This document shows, in pieces, positions 25,224-34,501 of a stretch of DNA of 37,474 nt. Numbering within the stretch: the first letter of the stretch is position 1; each line of letters starts with the position of its first letter. The DNA is taken from positions 1-37,474 of the forward strand of contig NZ_JACARE010000071.1 of assembly GCF_013386765.1 (NCBI RefSeq), written 5' to 3'. The stretch comes from Pseudomonas yamanorum (lineage in GTDB: Bacteria > Pseudomonadota > Gammaproteobacteria > Pseudomonadales > Pseudomonadaceae). Both the position numbers and the translations under genes were made by a program. The notes beneath the pieces were generated by a model that saw nothing but the letters and a program-made list of their open reading frames with translations, made no database searches and had not been told where the DNA came from.

Positions 25224-26681
25224 TCAGAACAGATTCAGCTTTGGCGCTTCTTCTTTCAACGGCTCGTTCTTCGCGGTTTGCTCGTTCCAGCCACCACCGA
25301 GGGCCTTGTACAGGTTCACCTCGCTGTTGAGCTGCGCCAGGCGGTCGGTGATCAGCGATTGCTGGGCACTGAACAGTTGGCGCTGGGCGTCGAGGAACGT
25401 CAGGTTGCTGTCGACACCAATGCGGTAGCGACGCTCGGCCAGGCGGTAGTAATCCTGGTTGGCCGCGACGAAGCCACGTTGGGCGTCCAGTTGCTGCTTG
25501 TAGGTCTCGCGGGCGGCAAGGCCATCGGAGACTTCCTGGAAGCCGGTCTGGATCGCTTTCTCGTAGTTGGCGACGTTGATCTCTTTCTGGATTTTCGAGT
25601 AATCCAGGCTGGCGCGCAGGCTGCCGGCGTTGAAGATCGGGATGTTGATCTGCGGTGCGAACGACCAGGTACCCGAACCACCCTTGAACAGGCCGCCCAG
25701 GGTCGGGCTTGCAGTACCGGCACTGGCGGTCAGGGTGATGCTCGGGAAGAACGCTGCCCGTGCCGCACCGATGTTGGCGTTGGCCGCCTTGAGGTTGTAC
25801 TCGGCCTGCAGGATGTCGGGACGACGTTGCAGCAGGTCCGACGGCAGGCCGGCCGGTACTTCGCTCAACAGGTCGTCAGCCAATGGCCGGCTGACGATGT
25901 TCGCCGGCAGGCCGGTGCCCAGCAGCAGGGTCAGGTTGTTTTCGTCCTGGGCCACTTGGCGGGTATAGCGCGCCAATGCAACCCGGGCGTTTTCCACCGA
26001 GGTACGGGCCTGGCTCAGGTCCAGGGCCGACGCTACGCCGACTTCATTGCTGCGGGAGGTGAGCTTGAAGCTCTGCTCGTACGCGCCCAGGGTGTCCTGG
26101 GTGAGCTTGAGCAGCTCCTTGTCGGCCTGCCAGGTCAGGTAGGCGTTGGCCACACTGGCCACCAGGCTGATCTGAGTGGTGCGACGCGCTTCTTCGGTGG
26201 CGAAGTATTGTTGCAGCGCTTGCTCGCTCAGGCTGCGCACGCGGCCGAACAGGTCCAGCTCATAAGAGCTGATCCCGAGGCCGGCCGAGTATTGGCTGGT
26301 AATGCCCGCTTCGCCGGTCTGCGACAGTTTGGCCGGAGTCCGCGAACGGCTGCCGCTGCCCGTGGCCGAGATGGCCGGGAACAGGTCGGCACGCTGGATC
26401 TGGTACTGCGCGGCATAGGCGTCGATGTTCAGGGCCGCGACACGCAGGTCGCGGTTGTTCACCAGTGCAGTCTGGATCAGCTGCTGCAGGGCAGGGTCAT
26501 GGAAAAACTGCTTCCAGCCTTGCTCGGCGGCGGCCTGGCTCGGCGCCTGGGCCGACGAATACGCCGGCCCCTGCGGGAACTGCGCGGCTACCGGCGCTTC
26601 AGGGCGCTGGTAGTCCGGGATCAGCGAGCAGCCACTGAGCACGAATGCCGTGACGGCTAAGGAAAGTAGCGACTTGCTCAT
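25224..26681 (-). CDS. ttgC: Outer-membrane efflux channel, TtgC/OprM type
   Basis: Outer-membrane channel of a tripartite RND multidrug pump. The 485-residue protein has a lipoprotein signal peptide with lipobox LSGC (C18) and the duplicated outer-membrane efflux protein domain, with typical segments YELDLFGRVRSL and LLQRRPDILQAEYNLKAANANIGAARAAFFP. It forms trimers with a beta-barrel and a long periplasmic alpha tunnel. Its start overlaps the pump gene stop by four bases (ATGA), and a terminator follows. Symbols are given by similarity to P. putida TtgABC, supported by the near-identical operator; mexAB-oprM would be the P. aeruginosa equivalent. Confidence 0.9.
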   Translation of the reverse strand: MSKSLLSLAVTAFVLSGCSLIPDYQRPEAPVAAQFPQGPAYSSAQAPSQAAAEQGWKQFFHDPALQQLIQTALVNNRDLRVAALNIDAYAAQYQIQRADLFPAISATGSGSRSRTPAKLSQTGEAGITSQYSAGLGISSYELDLFGRVRSLSEQALQQYFATEEARRTTQISLVASVANAYLTWQADKELLKLTQDTLGAYEQSFKLTSRSNEVGVASALDLSQARTSVENARVALARYTRQVAQDENNLTLLLGTGLPANIVSRPLADDLLSEVPAGLPSDLLQRRPDILQAEYNLKAANANIGAARAAFFPSITLTASAGTASPTLGGLFKGGSGTWSFAPQINIPIFNAGSLRASLDYSKIQKEINVANYEKAIQTGFQEVSDGLAARETYKQQLDAQRGFVAANQDYYRLAERRYRIGVDSNLTFLDAQRQLFSAQQSLITDRLAQLNSEVNLYKALGGGWNEQTAKNEPLKEEAPKLNLF

Positions 26682-29600
26682 TGGCCAGCCTCTTTAGGAG
26701 TTTGCTTGGTTTCAGTCTTTTTACGCTCGCCAGCGGAGGACACGGTTGCGAAGAACAGGGGTACCCAGAAAATCGCGAGGACCGTGGCGGTGATCATACC
26801 GCCAATTACGCCCGTACCGATGGCGTGCTGGCTACCTGAGCCGGCACCGGTGGAAATCGCCAGGGGCAGTACGCCGAGCATGAACGCCATGGACGTCATG
26901 ATGATCGGACGCAGACGCATGCGGGATGCCTCGATAGCCGACTCGACGATGCCTTTGCCCTGTTCGTGAAGCTCTTTGGCGAACTCCACGATCAGGATGG
27001 CGTTTTTCGCCGCCAGGCCCACCGTCACCAACAGGCCCACCTGGAAGAACACGTCGTTGGACAGTCCCCGCAGGCTGGTGGCGATCAGCGCACCGATCAC
27101 ACCCAGTGGTACAACCAGAATCACCGCGATCGGAATCGACCAGCTTTCGTACAGTGCCGCAAGGCAAAGGAACACGACCAGCAGCGACAGGGCGTACAGC
27201 GCAGGCGCCTGGGAGCCGGACAGGCGTTCTTCGTACGACAGGCCCGTCCAGGAGTAACCGACACCGGCCGGCAGGTCCTTGGCGATACGCTCGACTTCCG
27301 CCATCGCATCACCGGTACTGTAGCCAGGTGCCGGGGTACCGAGGATTTCCATCGCCGCTACACCGTTATAGCGCGAGAGTTTCGGCGAACCGAAGATCCA
27401 CTTGCCCGAAGAGATGGCCGACAGCGGCACCATCTTCCCGGACGTGCTGCGCACGTACCATTTGCTCAGGTCTTCCGGAGACATCCGGCTGGCGGCGTCA
27501 CCCTGTACATACACCTTCTTCACACGACCACGGTCGATGAAGTCGTTGATGTAGCTGCCACCCAAGGCGATTGCCAGGGTCTGCTGGATGTCTGCCAGGC
27601 TGATGCCCTGGGCGCTGGCCTTCTCGTCGTCAACGGTCAGCTCGTACTGCGGCTCATCGTTCACGCCGTTGGGGCGCACGCCCGCCAGGATCTTGCTTTG
27701 TGCTGCGGCACCGAGGAACTGGTTACGCGCATCCATCAACTTCTGGTGGCCAACGCCGCCCTGGTCTTGCAGGAACACGTCGAAGCCGGTGGCGTTACCC
27801 AGTTCCAGTACCGACGGTGGTACCACGGCGAACACCATGGCGTCCTTGAAGGTCTGGAAGAAATAACCCTGGGCGCGCTTGGCAACTTCAAATACCGACA
27901 GCGACGCATCACGCTCATCCCATGGCTTGAGCATCACGAACGCGAGGCCCGAGCTCTGGCCACGACCGGCGAAGTTGAAGCCGTTTACGGTAAACACCGA
28001 TTTAACCGCCTTGCCTTCGCCTGGCTCGCCTTCCTTGTCGTTCAACAGGTAGGCGCGCATGTCGTCGATGACTTTCTGCGTACGTTCAGCCGAAGAGCCC
28101 ACTGGCGTCTGGACCTGGGCAAAGATCACGCCCTGGTCTTCCTCTGGGAGGAACGCGCTTGGAATACGGGTGAACATCCAGATCATGCCGGCGAGGATCA
28201 GTGCATAGACCACGAAAGCCGGGAACTTGTGCTTGATCATGTTACCGACGCCGCGCTCGTAGCTCAGTACGCCACGGTCGAAGGTACGGTTGAACCAGCC
28301 GAAGAAACCGCGCTTGGGTTGGCCGTGCTTTTCCGGGTCAATCGGCTTGAGCATGGTGGCGCACAAGGCCGGGGTGAAGATCAGGGCAACCAGTACCGAC
28401 AGCGCCATCGCCGAAACAATGGTGATGGAGAACTGGCGGTAGATCACACCGGTGGAACCACCGAAGAACGCCATTGGCAGCAGTACCGCCGACAGCACCA
28501 GGGCGATACCTACCAGGGCGCCCTGGATCTGGCCCATGGACTTGACCGTCGCCTCCTTGGGCGACAGGTGCTCCTCGGCCATTACCCGCTCGACGTTCTC
28601 CACCACAACAATGGCATCGTCCACCAGCAAGCCGATGGCCAGGATCATGCCGAACATGGTCAGGGTGTTGATGGTGAAGCCGAACGCGGCGAGGATCCCG
28701 AAGGTACCCAGCAATACCACCGGTACGGTCATGGTGGTGATGATGGTGGCGCGGAAGTTCTGCAGGAACAGGAACATCACCAGGAACACCAGCACGATCG
28801 CTTCGACCAGGGTGTGAACCACACCGGAGATCGATTCGGTCACGACCGGCGTGGTGTCATACGGCACCACAGCCTTCATGCCAGGCGGGAAGAACGGTTC
28901 GAGGGACGCAACCGTTTCACGAATCGCCTTGGCGGTGTCGAGTGCGTTGGCACCGGCTGCCAGCTTGATCGCCATACCGGAAGCCGGCTTGCCGTTGAAC
29001 TGTGCACTGATGCTGTAGTTCTGGCCGCCCAGTTCGATACGCGCAACGTCACCCAGACGAACCTGGGATCCGTCGGAGTTGACCTTCATCAGGATATTGC
29101 CGAACGCTTCAGTGGTTTGCAGACGCGTCTTGCCGATGATGGTGGCGTTCAACTGAGTGCCGGGCAGGGCAGGCAGGCCGCCCAATTGGCCGGTGGCCAC
29201 CTGGACGTTCTGCGCCTGGATGGCGTTGCTGACATCCACTGGCGTCAGCTGGTAGTTGTTCAGCTTGGCCGGGTCGAGCCAGATACGCATGGCGTACTGG
29301 GAACCGAACACCTGGAAGTCACCCACACCAGCGGTCCGGGAAATCGGGTCCTGGATGTTGGAAACGATGTAGTTGGAAAGGTCATCCTTGGTCATGCTGC
29401 CGTCTTCCGACACCAGACCGATCACCATCAGGAAGTTCTTCACCGACTTGGTAACGCGGATACCTTGCTGCTGTACTTCTTGTGGCAGCAGCGGGGTCGC
29501 CAGGTTGAGCTTGTTCTGTACCTGAACCTGGGCGATGTCCGGGTTGGTACCCTGGTTGAACGTCGCGGTGATGGTCATGCTGCCGTCGGAGTTACTGTCC

Positions 29601-29839
29601 GAGGCGACATAACGCAGGTTGTCGATACCGTTGAGCTGTTGCTCGATCACCTGCACCACGGTGTCCTGCACGGTTTGTGCAGACGCGCCCGGGTAGGTCA
29701 CCTGGATATCAATGGCGGTTGGCGCAATGGCCGGGTACTGGTTGATGGGCAACTTCAGGATAGACAGTGCCCCGACCAGCATGATCACCAGGGCAATTAC
29801 CCAGGCGAAAATGGGACGGTCGATAAAAAATTTCGACAT
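26678..29839 (-). CDS. ttgB: RND multidrug efflux pump, TtgB/MexB type
   Basis: Inner-membrane, proton-driven HAE1-family transporter, 1,053 residues. The start SKFFIDRPIFAWVIALVIML is the classical first helix. The proton-relay aspartates D407 and D408 are present in AIGLLVDDAIVVVENV, and two large periplasmic loops follow helices 1 and 7. It captures drugs, solvents and antibiotics from the periplasm and membrane and passes them to the outer-membrane channel. It lies 3 bp after ttgA and overlaps ttgC, so the three genes form one operon. Confidence 0.95.
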   Translation of the reverse strand: MSKFFIDRPIFAWVIALVIMLVGALSILKLPINQYPAIAPTAIDIQVTYPGASAQTVQDTVVQVIEQQLNGIDNLRYVASDSNSDGSMTITATFNQGTNPDIAQVQVQNKLNLATPLLPQEVQQQGIRVTKSVKNFLMVIGLVSEDGSMTKDDLSNYIVSNIQDPISRTAGVGDFQVFGSQYAMRIWLDPAKLNNYQLTPVDVSNAIQAQNVQVATGQLGGLPALPGTQLNATIIGKTRLQTTEAFGNILMKVNSDGSQVRLGDVARIELGGQNYSISAQFNGKPASGMAIKLAAGANALDTAKAIRETVASLEPFFPPGMKAVVPYDTTPVVTESISGVVHTLVEAIVLVFLVMFLFLQNFRATIITTMTVPVVLLGTFGILAAFGFTINTLTMFGMILAIGLLVDDAIVVVENVERVMAEEHLSPKEATVKSMGQIQGALVGIALVLSAVLLPMAFFGGSTGVIYRQFSITIVSAMALSVLVALIFTPALCATMLKPIDPEKHGQPKRGFFGWFNRTFDRGVLSYERGVGNMIKHKFPAFVVYALILAGMIWMFTRIPSAFLPEEDQGVIFAQVQTPVGSSAERTQKVIDDMRAYLLNDKEGEPGEGKAVKSVFTVNGFNFAGRGQSSGLAFVMLKPWDERDASLSVFEVAKRAQGYFFQTFKDAMVFAVVPPSVLELGNATGFDVFLQDQGGVGHQKLMDARNQFLGAAAQSKILAGVRPNGVNDEPQYELTVDDEKASAQGISLADIQQTLAIALGGSYINDFIDRGRVKKVYVQGDAASRMSPEDLSKWYVRSTSGKMVPLSAISSGKWIFGSPKLSRYNGVAAMEILGTPAPGYSTGDAMAEVERIAKDLPAGVGYSWTGLSYEERLSGSQAPALYALSLLVVFLCLAALYESWSIPIAVILVVPLGVIGALIATSLRGLSNDVFFQVGLLVTVGLAAKNAILIVEFAKELHEQGKGIVESAIEASRMRLRPIIMTSMAFMLGVLPLAISTGAGSGSQHAIGTGVIGGMITATVLAIFWVPLFFATVSSAGERKKTETKQTPKEAGQ

Positions 29840-29842
29840 GAA

Positions 29843-30991
29843 TTACTCCCCTTGACCAGCAGCGGCAGCAGGAGCAGCAGCGGAACCGGCGGGCTTGGCG
29901 TTATCCGCGTCCTTGACCTTGACTTCGATGCCCGGCTTGATGAATTGCAGGCCTTCGGTGATCACACGGTCACCGGCGTTCAGGCCTTTTTCCACCAGCC
30001 AGTAGGCGCCGGTAGTCCGGTTGGCGACCAGTACACGCTGCTCGACCTTGTTGTCCTTGTTCACCACCAGCGCGGTCGGGATGCCCTTCAGGTCGCGGGT
30101 CACGCCTTGCTGCGGTGCCAGGATGGCCTTGCTGTTCACACCGGCCTGCAATTGCGCGTGCACAAACATGCCCGGCAGCAGGGTGTGGTCTGGGTTCGGG
30201 AACACGGCACGCAGGGTCACGGAACCGGTGGTTTCGTCGACCGAGACTTCAGAGAATTCCAGTTTACCGTCCAGCTTGTAATCGCTGCCGTCTTCCAGGG
30301 TCAGCTTGACCTTGGCCGCGTTGTCACCGGCTTTTTCCAGCTGGCCGCTTTCCAGGTCGCGACGCAGTTTCAGCATCTCGGCGGAGGACTGCGTGACGTC
30401 GACGTAGATCGGGTCCAGTTGCTGGATCACGGCCATGGCATCGGTCTGGCCGTTGCTGACCAGCGCGCCTTCGGTGACCGAAGAGCGGCCGATACGCCCG
30501 GAGATAGGGGCGAAGACCTTGGTGTAGCGCACGTTGATCTGGGCCGTTTGCACGTTGGCTTCAGAGGTCATGCGGTTGGACACGGCGGTGTCGTATTCCT
30601 GACGGCTGACCGCTTGCTCGTCCACCAACTGCTTGTAGCGGTCGGCAATCGACTTGGTCTGGGCCAGGTTGGCCTGGGCGCTTTTCAGAGAGGCGTCATA
30701 CACCGACGGATCGATCTGATAGAGCTGCTGGCCTTCCTTGACGTCGCCGCCTTCCTTGAACAGGCGCTTGAGAATGATGCCGTTGACCTGAGGGCGAACC
30801 TCGGCAATGCGGTAGGCCGTGGTGCGGCCTGGCAGCTCGGATGTCAGGGTAAAGGCTTGAGGTTGAATAGTGACCACGCCGACCTGAGGGGTTTGAGCGG
30901 GCGGAGCCGCTTCTTCCTTTTTACATCCGCTGAGCAGCGATGCCAGGGCGACGGCAGTAACCAGGGCGGTAACAGCTGGCTTAAGTTGCAT
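29843..30991 (-). CDS. ttgA: Periplasmic efflux adaptor, TtgA/MexA type
   Basis: Membrane fusion protein linking the RND pump to the outer-membrane channel. The 382-residue lipoprotein has signal QLKPAVTALVTAVALASLLSGC with C23 lipidated. The lipoyl/hairpin region (about 55-175, with EVRPQVNGIILKRLFKEGG and YTKVFAPISGRIG) and beta-barrel region follow. The C-terminal tail is an Ala/Pro/Gly-rich stretch. The ATG at 30991 has GAGGA 5 bp upstream, and the extra 12 residues of the longer frame are unlikely. The divergent repressor gene and its operator lie upstream. Confidence 0.94.
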   Translation of the reverse strand: MQLKPAVTALVTAVALASLLSGCKKEEAAPPAQTPQVGVVTIQPQAFTLTSELPGRTTAYRIAEVRPQVNGIILKRLFKEGGDVKEGQQLYQIDPSVYDASLKSAQANLAQTKSIADRYKQLVDEQAVSRQEYDTAVSNRMTSEANVQTAQINVRYTKVFAPISGRIGRSSVTEGALVSNGQTDAMAVIQQLDPIYVDVTQSSAEMLKLRRDLESGQLEKAGDNAAKVKLTLEDGSDYKLDGKLEFSEVSVDETTGSVTLRAVFPNPDHTLLPGMFVHAQLQAGVNSKAILAPQQGVTRDLKGIPTALVVNKDNKVEQRVLVANRTTGAYWLVEKGLNAGDRVITEGLQFIKPGIEVKVKDADNAKPAGSAAAPAAAAGQGE

Positions 30992-31080
30992 GAAGATCCT
31001 CGGGTCAGGCGCGCAGAGTGCGCACAAGAAGTGTGGAAGGGTAAAAAACAGGCACTGAGTGGATAAGTAGCTTGCTACGC

Positions 31081-31110
31081 AATATACTTACGTTCATGGT
31101 TGTTTGTAAA
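31081..31110. promoter_or_regulatory. TtgR operator overlapping the ttgABC promoter
   Basis: The minus strand contains TTTACAAACAACCATGAACG followed by TAAGTATATT. As I recall it, the P. putida TtgR operator is identical except for one C/T position. TTTACA (31110-31105) and TATATT, about 18 bp apart, can serve as -35 and -10 for ttgABC, so bound repressor would block the polymerase. The site lies between the divergent ttgA and ttgR genes. Confidence 0.82.
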
Positions 31111-31256
31111 CTCTTGACAGGCTTCGCGGAATGTTGACAAAGCAGCGTCCAAAGCCTCGATTCTAGTACGTTCGGCGCCCATGAAGGCGTCGTCCCACAA
31201 TTATTCAGATGGTCGTTTCCGGCCACCCAAAGTGTCCTGATTGAGGTTTTACTGCC

Positions 31257-31889
31257 ATGGTTCGTCGTACCAAAGAGGAAGCTCAGGAAACGCGCAGCCA
31301 GATTCTTGAAGCGGCCGAGCAAGCCTTTTACGAGCGCGGTGTTGCGCGTACCACGCTGGCGGACATCGCCGCCTTGGCGGGCGTGACGCGCGGTGCCATC
31401 TACTGGCATTTCAGCAACAAGGCCGACCTGGTGCAGGCGATGCTCGATACGCTGCACGAGCCGCTGGATGAGTTGGCCAGGGCCAGTGAGAGCGAGGACG
31501 AGGTCGATCCGCTGGGTTGCATGCGCAAGCTGCTGATTCATCTGTTCCATCAAGTGGCGCTGGACCCGAAGACCCGGCGCATCAATGAGATTTTGTTTCA
31601 TAAGTGCGAATTCACCGATGAAATGTGTGATCTGCGCCGTCAGCGCCAGACCGCCAGCCTTGAATGCAACCTGCGCATCGGGCTGACCCTGCGTAACGCG
31701 GTCCATCGCGGGCAGCTTCCGGAGAATCTCGACACCGTACGTGCTGCCGTATGCATGCACGCTTATATCGACGGAATTCTCGGCCAATGGCTGCTGGTAC
31801 CCGACAGTTTTCAATTGGCCCAGGACGCAGAACGGTGGGTCGATATCGCGTTGGACATGCTGCGCTTGAGCCCTGGCCTGCGCAATTAA
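31257..31889 (+). CDS. ttgR: TetR-family efflux repressor, TtgR
   Basis: Repressor of the divergent efflux operon and of itself; in P. putida it is released by flavonoids and some antibiotics. The 210-residue length equals that of TtgR. The N-terminal helix-turn-helix is TTLADIAALAGVTRGAIYWHFSNK (about residues 32-55). The C-terminal domain contains HKCEFTDEMCDLRRQRQ and MHAYIDGILGQWLL, features of the AcrR/TtgR/MexR-like ligand pocket. The ATG follows GAGG by 10 bp. The matching operator upstream strengthens the name. Confidence 0.92.
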   Translation: MVRRTKEEAQETRSQILEAAEQAFYERGVARTTLADIAALAGVTRGAIYWHFSNKADLVQAMLDTLHEPLDELARASESEDEVDPLGCMRKLLIHLFHQVALDPKTRRINEILFHKCEFTDEMCDLRRQRQTASLECNLRIGLTLRNAVHRGQLPENLDTVRAAVCMHAYIDGILGQWLLVPDSFQLAQDAERWVDIALDMLRLSPGLRN

Positions 31890-32053
31890 GACAAAATGCG
31901 TAATTGCGACCAGTTGTGTCAACAATAAAGGCCAGGGCAGGTCAATCAGCCTTTTCCCTGATTTTATGGGGTGACGTTATATACGGGCTGGCGGGTGGTT
32001 GATAGGTAGTTGGCTAAGTATTTTGTAGCAATATTGTTGCAAGGCTGTGAAGG

Positions 32054-32190
32054 AATGTTCCTGCGGCCTGTGTAGGAGCGAGCTTGCTCGCGAAGATCGT
32101 CAACGATAACGCGGGCATGCTGCATTAACGCGTCGCCTGGGCGTTTTTCGCGAGCAAGCTCGCTCCTACAGGAAAATGTTTCCTGCGGCC
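32054..32190. repeat. REPIN with perfect 24-bp arms, flanked by direct repeats
   Basis: The arms at 32071-32094 and 32147-32170 (core TGTAGGAGCGAGCTTGCTCG) are perfect inverted copies around a 52-bp spacer. AATGTT(T)CCTGCGGCC occurs in direct orientation on both sides (32054-32068 and 32175-32190, one T difference). It fills most of the gap after ttgR; no gene was seen between 31890 and 32240. Confidence 0.85.
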
Positions 32191-32194
32191 CATA

Positions 32195-32228
32195 AAAAAG
32201 CCCCGGCTCTCGCAAGCCGGGGCTTTTT
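32195..32228. terminator. Terminator of the ene-reductase operon (bidirectional)
   Basis: AAAAAGCCCCGGCT and AGCCGGGGCTTTTT form a perfect GC-rich stem with a 6-nt loop (CTCGCA) and A/T runs on both sides. It lies 12 bp after the old yellow enzyme stop and could also end ttgR transcripts. Confidence 0.92.
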
Positions 32229-32240
32229 CGTTTCAGCCGA

Positions 32241-33296
32241 TTACAGGGCCAGGGTCGGGTAGTCGATGTAGCCGACCGGGCCTTTGGCGTAGAACGTCTC
32301 TGGATGCGCTTCGTTCAGCGGAGCATCGGCCTTCAGGCGAGCCGGCAGGTCCGGGTTGGCGATGAACGGTACGCCGAACGCTACGGCGTCGGCCTTGCCT
32401 GAGGCCAGCCAGGCGTTGGCGCTGTCCTTGGTGAAGCGTTCGTTGGCGATGTACGGGCCGCCGAAGGCTGCTTTCAGTTGTGGGCCGAGGCTGTCGCCGG
32501 CTTCCTTTTCACGGGAGCAGATGAACGCGATACCACGCTTGCCCAGCTCTTTTGCGAGGTAGGTGAAAGTTTCCGACAGGTTGGCGTCGCCCATGTCGTG
32601 GGAGTCGGCGCGTGGTGCCAGGTGCACACCCACACGGCCGGCGCCCCAGACTTCAATCACTGCGTCAGTCACTTCGAGCATCAGGCGTGCACGGTTTTCC
32701 AGGGAGCCGCCATAGTTGTCGGTGCGCTGGTTGGTGCTGCTTTGCAGGAACTGGTCAAGCAGGTAGCCGTTTGCGCCGTGAACTTCCACACCGTCAAAAC
32801 CGGCAGCCTTGGCGTTCTCGGCGCCTACGCGGTAAGCGTCGACGATGTCGGCGATTTCAGCGGTTTCCAGGGCGCGCGGGGTAGGGTAGTCGGCCAGTGG
32901 GCGCACCAGGCTGACGTGGCCTTTAGGCTGGATGGCACTGGGTGCGACCGGGGTTTCACCGTCGAGGTACGATTCATGGGAGATGCGGCCCACGTGCCAC
33001 AGTTGCAGGAAGATCTTGCCGCCTGCGCCGTGTACGGCCTTGGTTACATTGGCCCAGCCACGCACCTGGTCGTTGGACCAGATGCCCGGGGTATCCGGGT
33101 AGCCCACGCCCATTGGCGTCACAGAGGTGGCTTCGCTGAGGATCAGGCCGGCGGAGGCACGTTGTACGTAGTACTCGGCCATCAGCGCATTGGGCACACG
33201 ACCGGCGTCGGCACGGCAGCGGGTCAGCGGCGCCATGATGATGCGGTTCGACAGTTCCAGGTCGCCCAGCTTGATTGGATCGAAAATAGTCGTCAT
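32241..33296 (-). CDS. Old yellow enzyme family alkene reductase (NemA/XenB-like)
   Basis: FMN-dependent ene-reductase that reduces activated C=C bonds of enals, enones, maleimides or nitro compounds with NAD(P)H. The 351-residue TIM-barrel protein has the family substrate-binding pair H173 and N176 with Y178 in EVHGANGYLLDQF, plus NRIIMAPLTRCRA near the N terminus and the end segment ADAVAFGVPFIANPDLP. The ATG at 33296 is preceded by AAGGG. It is the third gene of an arsR-MFS-reductase operon, which suggests induction by a reactive electrophile or related stress. The natural substrate is unknown. Confidence 0.9.
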   Translation of the reverse strand: MTTIFDPIKLGDLELSNRIIMAPLTRCRADAGRVPNALMAEYYVQRASAGLILSEATSVTPMGVGYPDTPGIWSNDQVRGWANVTKAVHGAGGKIFLQLWHVGRISHESYLDGETPVAPSAIQPKGHVSLVRPLADYPTPRALETAEIADIVDAYRVGAENAKAAGFDGVEVHGANGYLLDQFLQSSTNQRTDNYGGSLENRARLMLEVTDAVIEVWGAGRVGVHLAPRADSHDMGDANLSETFTYLAKELGKRGIAFICSREKEAGDSLGPQLKAAFGGPYIANERFTKDSANAWLASGKADAVAFGVPFIANPDLPARLKADAPLNEAHPETFYAKGPVGYIDYPTLAL

Positions 33297-33321
33297 GGGA
33301 TACACCCTTCTCTTTAGTTGA

Positions 33322-34488
33322 TCAGTTGGTCGCGGGGGCCAGGTCGGCATCGCCGGTCTGACGGAAAGTAATCAGGGTCACCAGCAGGGCGAGCACCGCC
33401 AATGCTGCAGCGGCCAGGGGGACGCTGGTCAGGCCGAAACCGTGGGCAATCACGCTGCCGCCAACCCAGGCGCCGAGGGCGTTGCCGATGTTGAAGGCAC
33501 CGATGTTCAAGGTGGACACCAGGTTGGGGGCGGCCTTGCCGAAGGTCACCACGTTGATTTGCAGTGCCGGCACGGCGGCAAACGAGGCGGTGGCCCAGAG
33601 GAACAGGGTGATTTCAGTCGGGATCACGGCGACGCTGGTCCAGGTCAGCACCGTGGAGACGACGGCCATGCTGATGAATACGCCGATCAGGGTGGCGGCC
33701 AAGCGTTTGTCTGCCAGCTTGCCGCCGATGATGTTGCCGACGGTCAGGCCCAGGCCGATCAGCAGCAGGGTCCAGGTCACGCCTTTGGGCGAGACACCGG
33801 TGACATCCCCCAGCAGCGGCGCGACGTAGGTAAAGAGGGTGAACATCGAGGCGGAGAACAGCGCGGTCATGCTCAATGACAGCCATATACCGGCGCCTTT
33901 GAGTGCTTTGAGCTCGGCGCGCATGTCGAGTTTTTCCTCGTCACGCTTGGTCGGCAGGAAGCGGATCAGGCCGATCAATGCGATCACTCCAATCACGGTG
34001 ACTGCCCAGAAGGTCGAGCGCCAGCCGGCTTCCTGGCCCAGTGCCGTGCCCAACGGCACACCCAGCACGTTGGCCAGGGTCAAGCCGGTGAACATCAGCG
34101 CCACGGCCGAAGCACGCTTGTTGGCCGGCACCAGGTTGGCGGCGACCACCGAACCGATGCCAAAGAAGGCACCGTGGCACAGCGCCGTCACCACACGGGC
34201 AAACATCAGCACGTTGTAGTCACTGGCCATGGCGCAGAGCAGGTTGCCGATGATGAAAATGCCCATCAACGCTACCAGGGCGGCCTTGCGCGGCAACTTG
34301 GCGGTGGCCAGTGCCATGAAGGGCGCGCCGATGGCCACGCCCAGGGCGTAACCGGTCACCAGCCAGCCGGCGCCGGGAATCGATACACCGAGGTCGGCCG
34401 CCACATCGGGCAACAGCCCCATGATGACGAACTCGGTCGTACCGATGGCGAAGGCGCTTAAGGCCAGGATGAGTAGCGAGAGAGGCAT
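33322..34488 (-). CDS. MFS efflux transporter, AraJ/YdhP type
   Basis: Major facilitator of the DHA1 drug-export group. The chosen ATG, with AAGGA upstream, gives 388 residues. About twelve hydrophobic helices are present, with the family start LSAFAIGTTEFVIMGLLPDVAADLG, the helix 2-3 loop ALATAKLPRKAAL, and LTLANVLGVPLGTALGQ in helix 5. It follows the arsR gene by 13 bp and precedes the ene-reductase gene by 25 bp, so all three are probably co-transcribed. Its cargo cannot be read from the sequence. Confidence 0.88.
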   Translation of the reverse strand: MPLSLLILALSAFAIGTTEFVIMGLLPDVAADLGVSIPGAGWLVTGYALGVAIGAPFMALATAKLPRKAALVALMGIFIIGNLLCAMASDYNVLMFARVVTALCHGAFFGIGSVVAANLVPANKRASAVALMFTGLTLANVLGVPLGTALGQEAGWRSTFWAVTVIGVIALIGLIRFLPTKRDEEKLDMRAELKALKGAGIWLSLSMTALFSASMFTLFTYVAPLLGDVTGVSPKGVTWTLLLIGLGLTVGNIIGGKLADKRLAATLIGVFISMAVVSTVLTWTSVAVIPTEITLFLWATASFAAVPALQINVVTFGKAAPNLVSTLNIGAFNIGNALGAWVGGSVIAHGFGLTSVPLAAAALAVLALLVTLITFRQTGDADLAPATN

Positions 34489-34501
34489 TGGTGGGTCCTT
34501 G

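Noticed and set aside
26966..31066. A 1,366-residue open frame on the plus strand opposite ttgA and ttgB
   Set aside because: It is the antisense shadow of two strongly supported efflux genes in GC-rich DNA; its translation is rich in H, Q, R and G without recognisable domains and has no ribosome site.
31114..31139. Two TTGACA hexamers (31114 and 31134) as ttgR promoter -35 boxes
   Set aside because: No acceptable -10 box lies 16-18 bp downstream of either, so I did not annotate a ttgR promoter there.
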